Assembly: GCF_007860125.1 (NCBI RefSeq)
Contig: NZ_SJPW01000007.1
Location: 621,750 to 685,749 of the forward strand
Source of the DNA: Rubripirellula tenax
Lineage (GTDB): Bacteria > Planctomycetota > Planctomycetia > Pirellulales > Pirellulaceae
Length of the DNA: 64,000 bases
Direction: 5' to 3'
Shown here: positions 19,349-29,416 of the stretch, piece by piece
Numbering within the stretch: position 1 is the stretch's first letter
Layout: the number at the start of each line of letters is the position of its first letter
Program-made: the position numbers and the translations under genes
The notes under the pieces: generated by a model
What the model saw: the letters and a program-made list of their open reading frames with translations, nothing else
What the model was told of the DNA's origin: nothing
The model's database searches: none

Positions 19349-22300
19349 ATGGACGGCATGAACAAATCTTTGCGCCGATGGACCCTTTTGGCATGCACAG
19401 CCGTTTCCGCTGTGACAATGGGTTTTTCGACCACCACGATCCGAGCCGACGAAGCCCAGTGGGTATGGGCGAACGGGCGCACGCTCGCCGATCCTATCCC
19501 AACGGGCGAAACCTGCTTGTTTCGCAAGCCGATCAATCTGCGAGTTCCTGCGCAGGGCAAGGTCGAAATTTCGGCGGACGATGAATACGAGCTATACGTC
19601 AACGAGAAATTGGTCGGGCGTGGCAACTCATCACGCCAGATGCAGGAATACGATATCTCGGACCGCTTAGAAGTAGGCCGCAACGTCATCGCCATTCGCG
19701 TCGTCAACTCGAAAGGTACGACCGCCGCGCTGGCCGCACGAGTCGCCGTTCGTCCCGAGAAACAAGAAAAGTGGTTTACGTTCAGCACGGACCCGTCATG
19801 GAAGACCAGCATCGAAAGCGAGCCGATGTGGGAAACGGTTCTGTTCAATGACCGGTTGTGGGGCTCCGCATCTTCGTTCGGCAAGTTGGGTGACACCGCG
19901 CCCTGGGACCGCGACGAAGACGTCGTCGCCGAAACGCAAACCGAACAACGCGAACGCTTTCAGATTCAAAAGGGGTTCGGCGTCCAACGCGTCCTGGACG
20001 ACGAAGAAACCGGTTCAATCATCGCGATGACCTTCAACGAATTTGGTCACATCATCTTGTCGCAAGAAGGTGGTCCGCTGTTGTTGGTACTGGATAAAGA
20101 CGAAGACGGAATTCCCGAACACGTACGCACGTATTGCGACAAAGTCACTTCCTGCCAAGGTATTTTGGCGCTCAATGGCGAAGTCTACGTGACCGGCCAA
20201 GGTCCCGATGGCAGCGCCCTGTATCGACTGACTGATGCCGACCGCAACGGCACGCTCGAGCAAGTCAAAACGATCGTCAAGTTGAAGGGACAGCCCGGTG
20301 AACACGGTGCCCACGGCATTCGGCTAGGGCCTGATGGAATGATCTACGTTGTCCTGGGCAGTCACGTGCAAGCGGTGGGCGAAAAAGGCCCCGGCGAAAC
20401 ACTCGTCGATGCCTACGAAGGCGACTTGTTGCCGCGTTACGAAGACCCGGCTGGACATGGACTGGGCATCAAGGCACCGGGCGGAACCGTGATTCGAACC
20501 AACGCGGATGGCTCGGTGGTCGAACGCGTCGCGGGCGGCATTCGCAATGCCTATGACCTGGTTTTCCATCCGTCGGGCGGCATGTTCGTCCACGATGCCG
20601 ACATGGAAGCCGACGTCGACACGGCTTGGTTCCGGCCGACGGCGCTTTACGACGTGACCGAAGGCGGCGAGTTCGGCTGGCGAACGGGTTGGGCGAAGTG
20701 GCCCGAATACTACTTGGACCGATTGCCCAACTTGTTGGACACCGGTCGCGGTAGCCCCACCGGCGCGGCTTGCTATGAACACTACATGTTCCCGGTTCGT
20801 TACCAAAACTCGCTGTTCTTAGCCGATTGGTCCGAAGGCCGCATTTTGAACGTGCGGTTGAAACCACGCGGCAGCGGTTTCATCGCCGACAGCGAAGTGT
20901 TCCTAAAAGGTCAGCCGCTGAACGTTACGGACTTGGAAGTCGGTCCCGACGGTGCGTTGTACTTCTGTACCGGTGGTCGTGGAACGGCCGGCGGTGTCTA
21001 TCGCGTCGTCTACAAGGGCGAGATTCCCGAACGGATGAAGAACTTGGGCACCGGCATCGCGGCTGCTGTCCGTCAACCACAGCTCGAGTCGGCTTGGGCG
21101 CGTCAAGAAATCGCATCGATCAAACGAGAGCTCGGCGACAAGTGGGGCCAATTGGTCGCTGGTGTCGCGTACAGCAACGATAACCCGTCGCACTACCGAA
21201 CACGCGCCATGGATTTGATGCAGTTGTTTGGTCCTGTCCCAAGCGAAGACTTGGTTTTGGAATTGAGCAAGGCACAAAGTGAAGCCGTTCGCGCCAGCGC
21301 AGCCCGCTTGATGGGACTGCACCCGGGCAAGCGTAGCGGAAAGCAACTGGTTGCGATGCTTGCCGACAGCGACGCTCGCGTTCGCCGTGCCGCTTGCGAG
21401 GCGATGCTTCGAAGTGGCCAGATTCCAATCAACGCAGATGCCGTCATGCCGCTGCTTGCCGAGGACGATCGCACATTGGCGTTCGTTGCAAGACGCGTGA
21501 TGGAACGGATCGATACGAAAACGTGGCGCGGCGAAGTGCTGGCCAGCCCCGATCCGCGAATCGGTATCGTTGGCATGCTGGCACTGATCAACGCCGACCC
21601 AAGCGAAGCGACGGCGCTGGAAATTCTGCAGCGGTCGAGTGAATTGATGAAAGACTTTTTAAGCGACGCAGACTTCGTCGACACGTTGCGTTTGTGCCAA
21701 GTCGCATTGCATCGTGGCAAAGTCGATCCGTCGAAAGCGGTTGCACTGGGTCAACAAATTGCGGAGGAGTTCCCCGCCGGCGACGACCGCATGAATCACG
21801 AATTGATTCGACTGTGTGCGTACTTGCAAGCCGATGGCGTCGCCGAACGAGCACTCGACTACATCAACGACCCCCAGAATCCCGAAGTCGACCGAACGCT
21901 GGTGGCGATGTGCGTCCAGTTTCTGTCGCACGACTGGAACGCCCAACAACGCTTCCAGATTTTGAAGTACTACGAGAACACCGCGAATGCCGTCACGAGT
22001 GGATCGCTTTCGATGTACTTGATGGCTGTGACGCGAGATTTCGCACGATCACTTAGCCAAGAGGACGTCCAGGCGATCCTTGAACAGGGTGCCGTTTGGC
22101 GAAACGCCGCCTTGGCCGCGATCTACAAGTTGCCACGTCCGATTGATGCAAAGACCGCCGAAACGCTTAGGTCACTGGACGCACAATTGGTCGAAAAACC
22201 ACAACCGGGTGATATCGAACGTCGGCTGCGGACCGGAATCATCGCGATGTTGGCGACCGCGACGGACGAAGAATCGGCGGCCTACCTGCGAAAGCTATGG

Positions 22301-23173
22301 CGAAGCGAGCCCGAACGGCGTGCCGTGATCGCGATGGCGCTCGCTCAGCGACCCCAAGGAGAAAACTGGGACTACTTGGTCCGCAGTCTGAACGTGCTCG
22401 AGGATGAAACGGCCGAAGAAGTCGTCAAGGCACTTCAAACGGTAAGCGTCGCAACGGACGATCCGATGGCGCTTCGCCAGCTGATCCTGTTGGGATTGCG
22501 CGCCGAAGCGGACGGCGGTGACTTTGAAAACGTCGAACGATTGCTCGAGCATTGGACCGGAATGCAGCGGCCCCCGATCGAGAAAAACGCGTCCGGCAAG
22601 TTGACGATGCGTCCGTGGCAAAAATGGTACGCCAAGACGCATCCCGACCGACCATCGGCGGAATTGCCCAAGGCTGACGAATCTCGCTGGGACTTTGACC
22701 AATTGGTTGAATATCTCGACAGCGACAAGGGTCACGCGGGGGATCCCGACTTTGGACGCACTGTGTTCGCGAAAGCAAAATGTGCGCAGTGTCACCGCGT
22801 CGGTGACAACGGCGACTCAATCGGCCCTGTTTTGACCGGGTTGGCAAAACGATTCAGCAAGCGAGAGATCCTCGAATCGATCCTCTATCCCAACCACGTC
22901 GTCAGCGATCAGTTCGCCAGCAAGAAAGTGTTGACCGTCGATGGCCGAGCACTTGTCGGAATGGTCAGCCAGCTGAGCGACGGGGCGATCGAAGTTCGTG
23001 ACTCGAACAACCAAGCCACCTCGGTAAAGGGATCCGAGATCGACCAGGTTCTGCCTAGTACCAGCAGCATCATGCCCAGCGGCTTGTTGGACGAGTTGAC
23101 GTTGCAAGAAATCAGTGACCTGATGGCCTACATGGGCGTGATCGCTCCCTTGGAAATCGCGACGCGACCGTAA
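19349..23173 (+). CDS. PVC-type heme-binding protein (membrane-bound dehydrogenase-like, HEAT repeats, C-terminal cytochrome)
   Basis: A 1274-residue secreted protein with a signal peptide (LLACTAVSAVTMGF, cleavage near IRADEA); ATG 19349 or 19358. Residues about 30-135 are a carbohydrate-hydrolase-like beta-sandwich (VEISADDEYELYVNEKLVGR). Residues about 210-560 form a beta-propeller of the Pirellula-type membrane-bound dehydrogenase family (ILSQEGGPLLLVLDKDEDGI, HGAHGIRLGPDGMIYVVLGS). Residues about 600-1050 are HEAT-like helical repeats. The C-terminus carries a c-type cytochrome with AKCAQCHRVG near residue 1145 and SIGPVLTGLAKRF. This architecture is typical of planctomycetes, where it is thought to be an exported redox protein; substrate unknown. 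It is a single gene. Confidence 0.92.
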   Translation: MDGMNKSLRRWTLLACTAVSAVTMGFSTTTIRADEAQWVWANGRTLADPIPTGETCLFRKPINLRVPAQGKVEISADDEYELYVNEKLVGRGNSSRQMQEYDISDRLEVGRNVIAIRVVNSKGTTAALAARVAVRPEKQEKWFTFSTDPSWKTSIESEPMWETVLFNDRLWGSASSFGKLGDTAPWDRDEDVVAETQTEQRERFQIQKGFGVQRVLDDEETGSIIAMTFNEFGHIILSQEGGPLLLVLDKDEDGIPEHVRTYCDKVTSCQGILALNGEVYVTGQGPDGSALYRLTDADRNGTLEQVKTIVKLKGQPGEHGAHGIRLGPDGMIYVVLGSHVQAVGEKGPGETLVDAYEGDLLPRYEDPAGHGLGIKAPGGTVIRTNADGSVVERVAGGIRNAYDLVFHPSGGMFVHDADMEADVDTAWFRPTALYDVTEGGEFGWRTGWAKWPEYYLDRLPNLLDTGRGSPTGAACYEHYMFPVRYQNSLFLADWSEGRILNVRLKPRGSGFIADSEVFLKGQPLNVTDLEVGPDGALYFCTGGRGTAGGVYRVVYKGEIPERMKNLGTGIAAAVRQPQLESAWARQEIASIKRELGDKWGQLVAGVAYSNDNPSHYRTRAMDLMQLFGPVPSEDLVLELSKAQSEAVRASAARLMGLHPGKRSGKQLVAMLADSDARVRRAACEAMLRSGQIPINADAVMPLLAEDDRTLAFVARRVMERIDTKTWRGEVLASPDPRIGIVGMLALINADPSEATALEILQRSSELMKDFLSDADFVDTLRLCQVALHRGKVDPSKAVALGQQIAEEFPAGDDRMNHELIRLCAYLQADGVAERALDYINDPQNPEVDRTLVAMCVQFLSHDWNAQQRFQILKYYENTANAVTSGSLSMYLMAVTRDFARSLSQEDVQAILEQGAVWRNAALAAIYKLPRPIDAKTAETLRSLDAQLVEKPQPGDIERRLRTGIIAMLATATDEESAAYLRKLWRSEPERRAVIAMALAQRPQGENWDYLVRSLNVLEDETAEEVVKALQTVSVATDDPMALRQLILLGLRAEADGGDFENVERLLEHWTGMQRPPIEKNASGKLTMRPWQKWYAKTHPDRPSAELPKADESRWDFDQLVEYLDSDKGHAGDPDFGRTVFAKAKCAQCHRVGDNGDSIGPVLTGLAKRFSKREILESILYPNHVVSDQFASKKVLTVDGRALVGMVSQLSDGAIEVRDSNNQATSVKGSEIDQVLPSTSSIMPSGLLDELTLQEISDLMAYMGVIAPLEIATRP

Positions 23174-23304
23174 TCGCGGGGTCAAGCTGCGGCCAATTGG
23201 CTCGGCTTCCCAAGATTTAACGTTGCGGACAGAATAGCGGTCCGGAATCTAGCGGTGCCGACTCGGGCCGCCCCTCGCTATCTCTCTTCCCATCGGGATC
23301 GATC

Positions 23305-25719
23305 GTGGAACGTCGTCTGCTTACGTTCATCGTCTCATCGACGGCGTTTTTCTTGGTTTATATGACGTTGCGAGCAAAGTTTGCTCCGCAACCGGCTCCT
23401 GCGCCGGCTGCCGCAATCGTCGACGAAGCCGAGAATTTGGTGGTCGATCCTGCTGCGCCGGTCGAAAAACCCGATGCGACTGGCATCGAAACCGACGATT
23501 CGGTCGCGGATGGCCAAAAATTTGAAAACAGTGAATCGGAATCCGAACGCAGTACGCAGCCCGAATGGATCACGCTGGGCTCGATGGCTGCCCAGTCGAA
23601 CTACTACATGCTGGTCACGATCAACACACGCGGCGGCGGCATCGAGCGGATCGAGCTGACCGAGCGGGACGAAGGCGGAAAGCTCCGATATCATCGTGTC
23701 GACACCCGCGAAGGTTACCTCGGATACTTGGCTGCCGAAGCCGCAACATCCATCGACGGAGTGACCGTCAATGTCGTTGGTCCCGGCACGCCAGCGGAAA
23801 TCGCCGGTCTGCAAGTTGGCGACATCATCACTTCCGTCGGCGGTCGCTCGGTAACGAACCGCCAATCACTGCAAAACGCACTCGTTGACTCAGTCCCCGG
23901 CGACTCGATTGACATCGAAGTCGTTCGCCAGGGCGGGACATCGCCGATGACATTGCCTGCCGTGTTGTCGGAGTATCCCCTGGACATCGTGCGATTGGCA
24001 AAAGACGGCGGGGCGGACCAAGTCGAAGGAAACCTGTCACGTTCTTCATGCTTGATGTCGCTCAGCCAGGTCAATCGAAAAAGCATCGGCTTGGGCGAAA
24101 CCCGCATCGCTGGGTATGAAAGTCCGTCCGAATTGGTGTGGAGCGTTGCCGATCCGGTCGAGGGTGAATCGCCCGCAGGCCAGTCGTTGAACTTGGATCT
24201 AGAATTGTCAGCTTCAGAAATGCAGGCGATCGGCGGAAAGCCCGTGCGTCTGCGTCGAAGCTACGCGATCTCGCCGAAGGACTATTCAATCGACATGACG
24301 TTGCAGGTGGACAACCTGGCCGACGATCCCCAGGATCTGGCTTACCGCATCGAGGGTCCCAATGGTTTGACGCTCGAGGGTTGGTGGTACAGCAACAAAA
24401 TCAGCCCCAATTTTTCGGGTGCGGCCGCGCGAGACGTGATCTACAAAACGGCCGCCGAAGGTCACGAACTGATCAGCGGCTACAACCTGCTAAAAACCGC
24501 AAAGAAGACGCCCGCCAATCCTTACGAAGCGATCTTTGCACCCGACCGCGAAGACGCGGCGCGAAGCCTGAATTATATCGGCGTCGATGCCCAGTACTTT
24601 GCCGTCGCTTTTATCCCGCCGACGAACGTCGAGTCCCTGACGACGTTCCGCCGCGCAGTCGCCGGCGTCGTGGCGGATCCCTTGTCGGTTCCCAAGCACA
24701 AAGAGCGGGCCGTCAATGCGTCGTTCGTGCTCGACAGCGTTGTGGCAACGGTTCCCGCTGGCGGTTCGCTGCGACAGGAAATGCAACTGTTCGCCGGCCC
24801 CAAGGATCCCGCAGTCTTGGAGCCCTACGGGCTCGGCCAGTTCGTTTATTACGGATGGTTTGAACGGTTCGCGAAGCTGCTGGGTAAATTGCTGCACGTT
24901 TTGTCGGGGGTTGGCAACTATGCACTAGCGATCATCCTGCTGACCGTCATCGTTCGCGCCGCGATGTTCCCGCTCAGTCGCAAAGCAGCCGTCAATGCTC
25001 AGAAAATGCAAGAGCTTGCACCCGAACTGAAAAAGATCACCGAGCAATACAAAGACGACATGGAAGGGCGAATGAAGGCCCAGCGTGAATTACAAAAGCG
25101 AGTCGGTTTCAATCCGATGGCCGGTTGTTTGCCCATGTTCTTGCAATTGCCGATCTTCATCGGGCTCTACCGCGCCCTTTCGGTTGACATTGAACTGCGT
25201 CAACAGCCTGTTTTCAGTGGCTGGGATTGGGCATCGAACTTGGCTGGTCCGGACATGTTCGCTTACTGGGGCGATTGGATGATGGACTACTTTGCCGGTC
25301 GTGGAACCGGTTGGCTTGGTCCTTACTTCAATATCCTGCCGGTCATCGTCGTGGGGCTATTCCTGGCTCAACAAAAGATGTTCATGCCTCCGGCGACGGA
25401 TGAACAGACCGCGATGACGCAAAAAATGATGAACATCATGACGCTGATGATGGGACTCTTCTTCTTCCGAGTCCCTGCCGGCTTGTGCATCTATTTTATC
25501 ACCAGCAGTCTGTGGGGCATCGGTGAGCGGATCCTTGTAAAGAAGACGTTGCCCACGAAATCGCACTTCGACGCAGCGGTTCTAGAGGGTTCGGCGGTGC
25601 CGAAGGGTTCTAAGCCTGCGGATCGGAAAGAAACCCTGGCCGACAAAATCAAGAACGCCGTCAACAAACCCGAACCCACCTTTGACCGCCCCAACAAGCG
25701 GAAGCGACCGAAAAAGTAG
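23305..25719 (+). CDS. yidC: Membrane protein insertase YidC with a PDZ-like insertion
   Basis: An 804-residue YidC/Oxa1 insertase that places proteins in the inner membrane alone or with SecYEG. GTG start at 23305; an N-terminal membrane anchor ([16 protein letters not shown]), Pro/Ala linker and large periplasmic domain follow. The core region from about 535 has the expected segments: [20 protein letters not shown] with the conserved Arg, [20 protein letters not shown], and [20 protein letters not shown] basic C-terminal tail (NKRKRPKK) probably binds the ribosome. Oddity: about residues 148-215 read as a PDZ domain ([20 protein letters not shown], then [12 protein letters not shown]), not part of usual YidC. 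The longer length fits this. Confidence 0.95.
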   Translation: MERRLLTFIVSSTAFFLVYMTLRAKFAPQPAPAPAAAIVDEAENLVVDPAAPVEKPDATGIETDDSVADGQKFENSESESERSTQPEWITLGSMAAQSNYYMLVTINTRGGGIERIELTERDEGGKLRYHRVDTREGYLGYLAAEAATSIDGVTVNVVGPGTPAEIAGLQVGDIITSVGGRSVTNRQSLQNALVDSVPGDSIDIEVVRQGGTSPMTLPAVLSEYPLDIVRLAKDGGADQVEGNLSRSSCLMSLSQVNRKSIGLGETRIAGYESPSELVWSVADPVEGESPAGQSLNLDLELSASEMQAIGGKPVRLRRSYAISPKDYSIDMTLQVDNLADDPQDLAYRIEGPNGLTLEGWWYSNKISPNFSGAAARDVIYKTAAEGHELISGYNLLKTAKKTPANPYEAIFAPDREDAARSLNYIGVDAQYFAVAFIPPTNVESLTTFRRAVAGVVADPLSVPKHKERAVNASFVLDSVVATVPAGGSLRQEMQLFAGPKDPAVLEPYGLGQFVYYGWFERFAKLLGKLLHVLSGVGNYALAIILLTVIVRAAMFPLSRKAAVNAQKMQELAPELKKITEQYKDDMEGRMKAQRELQKRVGFNPMAGCLPMFLQLPIFIGLYRALSVDIELRQQPVFSGWDWASNLAGPDMFAYWGDWMMDYFAGRGTGWLGPYFNILPVIVVGLFLAQQKMFMPPATDEQTAMTQKMMNIMTLMMGLFFFRVPAGLCIYFITSSLWGIGERILVKKTLPTKSHFDAAVLEGSAVPKGSKPADRKETLADKIKNAVNKPEPTFDRPNKRKRPKK

Positions 25720-25740
25720 GAATTAAAAGGCAACAGGTTT

Positions 25741-25820
25741 AGGTAACGGGTTTAGGTAACGGGTAACGGGCAGGCCGATCCGCCAAGGGCATCGTTTTCC
25801 TTCCTGTTACCTGTTACCTA
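25741..25820. repeat. Direct and inverted repeats between convergent yidC and bcp
   Basis: The unit aggtaacgggt occurs three times in tandem form from 25741, and the arm 25753-25770 (taggtaacgggtaacggg) pairs with 25803-25820 (cctgttacctgttaccta) with two G-U type mismatches. It sits between convergent stops, so it may act as a bidirectional transcription end. The repeat runs into the bcp stop codon. Confidence 0.6.
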
Positions 25821-26285
25821 CTCCCCGAGTGCGTCTAGGACTTGTTGATCGTGTCCGTCCACGCGGACGCGTTTCCAGATTTTGGCGACTTTCCCGTCGG
25901 CGTCGATCAAAAACGTCGACCGCTGGATTCCCATCGATTTCTTGCCGTACATGTTCTTTTCGCGATAAGCACCGTACTTTTCGCTGACCGCGTTGCCGAC
26001 ATCGACCAAAAGCGGGAACGGCAGCGAATATTTTTTACGAAATTTGGCGTGACTCTCCGCCGTGTCGCCACTGATTCCGAACAGGTGAACCCCCACCGTC
26101 TTCAGCTCGTCATAACGGTCACGAAACGCACAGGCTTCTTTGGTACAGCCCGGCGTGTCGTCGCGAGGGTAGAAATAGATGACGACAGGTTTTCCCTTTA
26201 AATCGCTAAGTTTTACCTTCGTGCCGGTATCGTCGGCCAACGTAAATGCGGGAGCCTTTTTGCCTGGTTCGATCCAATCAGCCAT
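25818..26285 (-). CDS. bcp: Thioredoxin-dependent thiol peroxidase (Bcp/PrxQ peroxiredoxin)
   Basis: A 155-residue peroxiredoxin that reduces hydroperoxides in the cytoplasm using thioredoxin. The peroxidatic Cys47 and resolving Cys52 lie in TPGCTKEACAFRD, the PrxQ alpha2 arrangement. FYPRDDTPGC, LFGISGDTAESHAKF, and the C-terminal STFLIDADGKVAKIW and VDGHDQQVLDAL complete the fold. ATG at 26285 is preferred to the TTG just upstream. It is a single gene, convergent with yidC and divergent from rsfS with about 145 bp between, where promoters for both should lie. Confidence 0.96.
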   Translation of the reverse strand: MADWIEPGKKAPAFTLADDTGTKVKLSDLKGKPVVIYFYPRDDTPGCTKEACAFRDRYDELKTVGVHLFGISGDTAESHAKFRKKYSLPFPLLVDVGNAVSEKYGAYREKNMYGKKSMGIQRSTFLIDADGKVAKIWKRVRVDGHDQQVLDALGE

Positions 26286-26429
26286 CAAAAATTCGGAGGG
26301 TTAGGGGAGAAAAAAAGAAGCCGTGCAGTTCTAACGCAGGATAGTTGGGTGTCCAGCCAAGTTGGGCTAGCCAGCGGTTCTATCTCACCGGTGCGTGACA
26401 GCCACGTTAAATCTACTAGACTCTCGATT

Positions 26430-26957
26430 ATGAGCGACAATACATCACCTGAAATGAACGATCCGAACGAATCCCCAAAGGGCCAGATCGACGGCGAACA
26501 GTCGTCTGCCGAGTCACCGCAACCGAAGGCGGCGAAGCCTGACAATGTCAATCCGATGGTTCGTCCGTCTCGGGCGATTCGGCCACACGGTACCGCCGAT
26601 GGGCTGAAGTTGGCCACCGAAGCCGCTCGTGTGGCGATCGAAAACAACGGCATGGATGTGATGGTGCTCGACGTATGTGCCCAATCCGCCGAGTTCGACT
26701 ACTTCGTGCTGGCGACGGGAACCAGCCGACGGCAGCTTCACGCGATCAGCGAATTGATCGACGACGCACTTGAAAAAGGGCTTGGCGATCAACGCCTGGG
26801 AATCGAAGGCTACGACGAGAGTCGTTGGATCGTGCTTGATTACGGCAGCGTCGTGATTCACCTGTTCGACGAAGAAACGCGTGAATACTACGATCTGGAA
26901 TCGTTGTGGGCCGACGGCAAACCGATCGCGCTCTCGGATCTCGGCCTGACTTCATAA
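26430..26957 (+). CDS. rsfS: Ribosomal silencing factor RsfS
   Basis: RsfS (Iojap/YbeB) binds ribosomal protein uL14 and blocks subunit joining when nutrients are low. The start is ATG 26430 (MSDNTSPEMND), giving 175 residues. The first 60 or so residues are an acidic, Pro/Ser-rich extension not found in short homologues. The RsfS domain begins near residue 65: LKLATEAARVAIENNGMDVM, CAQSAEFDYFVLATGTSRRQ, ALEKGLGDQRLGIEGYDESR, WIVLDYGSVVIHLFDEETR, EYYDLESLWADGKPI. Intact throughout. argS follows after about 356 bp. Confidence 0.95.
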   Translation: MSDNTSPEMNDPNESPKGQIDGEQSSAESPQPKAAKPDNVNPMVRPSRAIRPHGTADGLKLATEAARVAIENNGMDVMVLDVCAQSAEFDYFVLATGTSRRQLHAISELIDDALEKGLGDQRLGIEGYDESRWIVLDYGSVVIHLFDEETREYYDLESLWADGKPIALSDLGLTS

Positions 26958-27313
26958 CCCCGCTCGGCTGCAATCATTGCCAATCGCGCACTTTGACTAG
27001 CCCCGGTTTTCGCGATGAATAACTCGGAACCGGGGCTAGCGCCCAAACGGCCAATCATTGTGAATGCAAGCGGTACTCAATCGTCAAACCGCTGACGATT
27101 TCTGCTACTCGATAACCGAGTTGACACGGAAAAATTGGGTTTCGTGTCGAATCTGACTGGACCGTCATTGCCGCAATGGCCTTTGGCACCTTCTCGCCAT
27201 CGTATGGAACAAGTGATCAAAGGGCGTGCGAGGTTTTCGACAATCCGCCGAACCGCTAAAACGAATCGAGACTCGGACCGATTCCGTCTCAAAAACCGCT
27301 TCTAGGTCGCATC
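26958..27313. other. Intergenic region with a 12-bp inverted repeat
   Basis: 356 bp without a gene. The only structure seen is the inverted repeat ctagccccggtt (26997-27008) / aaccggggctag (27028-27039), arms perfect, 19-nt loop, 40 bp after rsfS. No T-run follows, so it is either a weak terminator for rsfS or a copy of an interspersed palindrome. Confidence 0.5.
26997..27039. repeat. Perfect 12-bp inverted repeat
   Basis: Arms 26997-27008 and 27028-27039 are exact reverse complements built on ctagccccggtt. No second copy was noticed in the window. Confidence 0.6.
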
Positions 27314-29293
27314 ATGCACATCCCCCATCTATTGCAACAACGTTTCGTCGACGCACTCCAAGGGCTGACCGACGATCCCGATTCGTTTGCGTCCATGATT
27401 CGGGCAACCACGGATCCGATTCACGGCGACTATCAATGCAACGCCGCGATGCCGCTTTGCAAACAGATCGGTCAAGATGCGCGCTGGGTCGCCGAAACGC
27501 TTGTGAGTCGTTTGAAAGTAGCCGACTTTTGCGAAGAGCCCACCGTCGCCGGACCAGGTTTCATCAATCTGAAACTGCAGGATGCATTCCTGGTTGACCA
27601 GTTGAAGAACATGCTCGGTGACTCGCGATGCGGCGTCGCCGAGGTGCCTTCGGCAACGAATATCGTGATCGACTTTTCTTCGCCGAACGTGGCTAAGCCG
27701 ATGCACGTCGGACACATCCGAAGCACCGTCATCGGTGACGCACTCGCGAGAACATTAAAGTTCTTGGGTTACCAAACGATTACCGACAATCACCTCGGCG
27801 ACTGGGGGACTCAATTTGGGATCATCATCTACGGTTACAAACATTTTGGTGACCCCGATGTGGTCGATGCAGACCCCGTTCCGGAATTGTCAAAACTTTA
27901 TCGCCACGTCAATCAATTGATTGAATACAGGAAAGCTTTGGATGCGGCTCCCAAGATGGAAGCCCAGATCGCCGCCGCTGAGCAAGAGGTAGTGTCCTCA
28001 AAAGCAATCGCCGAACAAGCAGACGCCAAAGAGAAAAAGAAGGCGAATAAATTGCTCGCCGCGGCCCAGCGACGTCTCGTCACGCTGAATGATGATTTCA
28101 TATCTATTCAGGGGAAAATTTCTGCCGTTGAGTCCAATGCTGCGTTGCTGGCTGATGCCGAAAAACATAGCACCGTCGATGTAGCCGTACTGCAAGAAAC
28201 CGCAAAGTTACATCATGGCGATGAACAGAACCTTGCTCTTTGGATGAAGTTTTTGCCCCACTGCAAAGACGAGATCAACCGAATCTATCATCGATTAGAT
28301 GTGCAGTTCGACCACACCCTCGGAGAGAGTTTTTATCACCCGATGCTAGCGGGTGTTGTTGAGAAATTGACATCGAGCGGTCTGGCATCCACAAGTGACG
28401 GCGCCGTGTGCGTATTCCTTGATGGATTCGAAGCGCCGATGATCGTTCAGAAACAGGATGGTGCGTATTTGTATGCAACCACCGACATAGCAACGATCGA
28501 ATACCGACTGAAAACGTTTCAACCGTCAGAAATCGTTTACGTTGTCGATACGCGTCAAAGCGAGCATTTCGAAAAGTTGTTTGCCGCTGCGAAAAAGCTC
28601 GGCATGACCGACGCGAAGCTGGTTCACGTCAACTTTGGCACCGTGCTGGGTGAAGACGGGAAACCCATGAAGACGAGAAGCGGATCTCTGATCGGACTTG
28701 AGAGTCTTCTAGACGACGCCGTGGAACGCGCTCGACAAGTCGTTTGCAATCCTGATCGATTGCAATCGTTTGATCCGCCCATGGACGAAGCCGAGCAACA
28801 GGCGATCGCAGAGATCGTGGGAATCGGAGCCATTAAGTTCGCGGACTTAGGACACCACCGAACCAGCGATTATCGGTTCAGTCTCGACAAAATGGTCGCA
28901 TTGGATGGAAACACATCAACGTATGTTCAATATTCTTATGCCCGTACTCAAAAGATTTTGGAACGTGCCGAGAAGGCCGAGTCCGACGTTACTGCGATGG
29001 TTCAGCAATACGGTATCGAACTGACGCACCCTGCCGAACGCAGCTTAGCGCTCATGCTGCTGAAATTCGAAGAAGCATTGGTCGCTGTTCACAAAGACTA
29101 CGCGCCAAATTTGTTGGTTGAGTATTTGCTAGAGACCGCAAAGGTCTATTCAAAATTCAATGAGAGCTGTCACGTCTTACGCGCCGAGTCGGAAGCGATT
29201 CAAGCAACGCGATTGATGCTTGTGTGCTTATGTGGACGCGTGTTAGCCCTTGGACTGAATATTCTAGGTGTCGGTGTCGTGCCGCGTATGTAG
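27314..29293 (+). CDS. argS: Arginyl-tRNA synthetase
   Basis: Class I synthetase that charges tRNA-Arg. 659 residues from ATG 27314. The N-terminal tRNA-binding domain ends in GPGFINLKL. The HIGH-type motif is in NVAKPMHVGHIRSTVIGD, followed by DNHLGDWGTQFGIIIYG. The KMSKS-like loop position reads EDGKPMKTRSG, as in many ArgS. ALDGNTSTYVQYSYAR and the anticodon-binding DALR domain complete it; the C-terminus (LGVGVVPRM) is intact. Residues about 205-295 hold an Ala/Lys/Glu-rich coiled-coil insertion (EKKKANKLLAAAQRRLVTLN) longer than in E. coli ArgS. From about 27.9 kb the gene looks more AT-rich than its neighbours. Confidence 0.95.
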   Translation: MHIPHLLQQRFVDALQGLTDDPDSFASMIRATTDPIHGDYQCNAAMPLCKQIGQDARWVAETLVSRLKVADFCEEPTVAGPGFINLKLQDAFLVDQLKNMLGDSRCGVAEVPSATNIVIDFSSPNVAKPMHVGHIRSTVIGDALARTLKFLGYQTITDNHLGDWGTQFGIIIYGYKHFGDPDVVDADPVPELSKLYRHVNQLIEYRKALDAAPKMEAQIAAAEQEVVSSKAIAEQADAKEKKKANKLLAAAQRRLVTLNDDFISIQGKISAVESNAALLADAEKHSTVDVAVLQETAKLHHGDEQNLALWMKFLPHCKDEINRIYHRLDVQFDHTLGESFYHPMLAGVVEKLTSSGLASTSDGAVCVFLDGFEAPMIVQKQDGAYLYATTDIATIEYRLKTFQPSEIVYVVDTRQSEHFEKLFAAAKKLGMTDAKLVHVNFGTVLGEDGKPMKTRSGSLIGLESLLDDAVERARQVVCNPDRLQSFDPPMDEAEQQAIAEIVGIGAIKFADLGHHRTSDYRFSLDKMVALDGNTSTYVQYSYARTQKILERAEKAESDVTAMVQQYGIELTHPAERSLALMLLKFEEALVAVHKDYAPNLLVEYLLETAKVYSKFNESCHVLRAESEAIQATRLMLVCLCGRVLALGLNILGVGVVPRM

Positions 29294-29416
29294 TTTGCCA
29301 ATTGACAACCAGTATAAATTGCCTAACTTAAAGCGGGCATTCATGCTGAACTCGGACTGTTTCGGCAAACTTCCACTCAACGCAGACCGATTCTCGGTCG
29401 AAAAGGTAAACAGATC

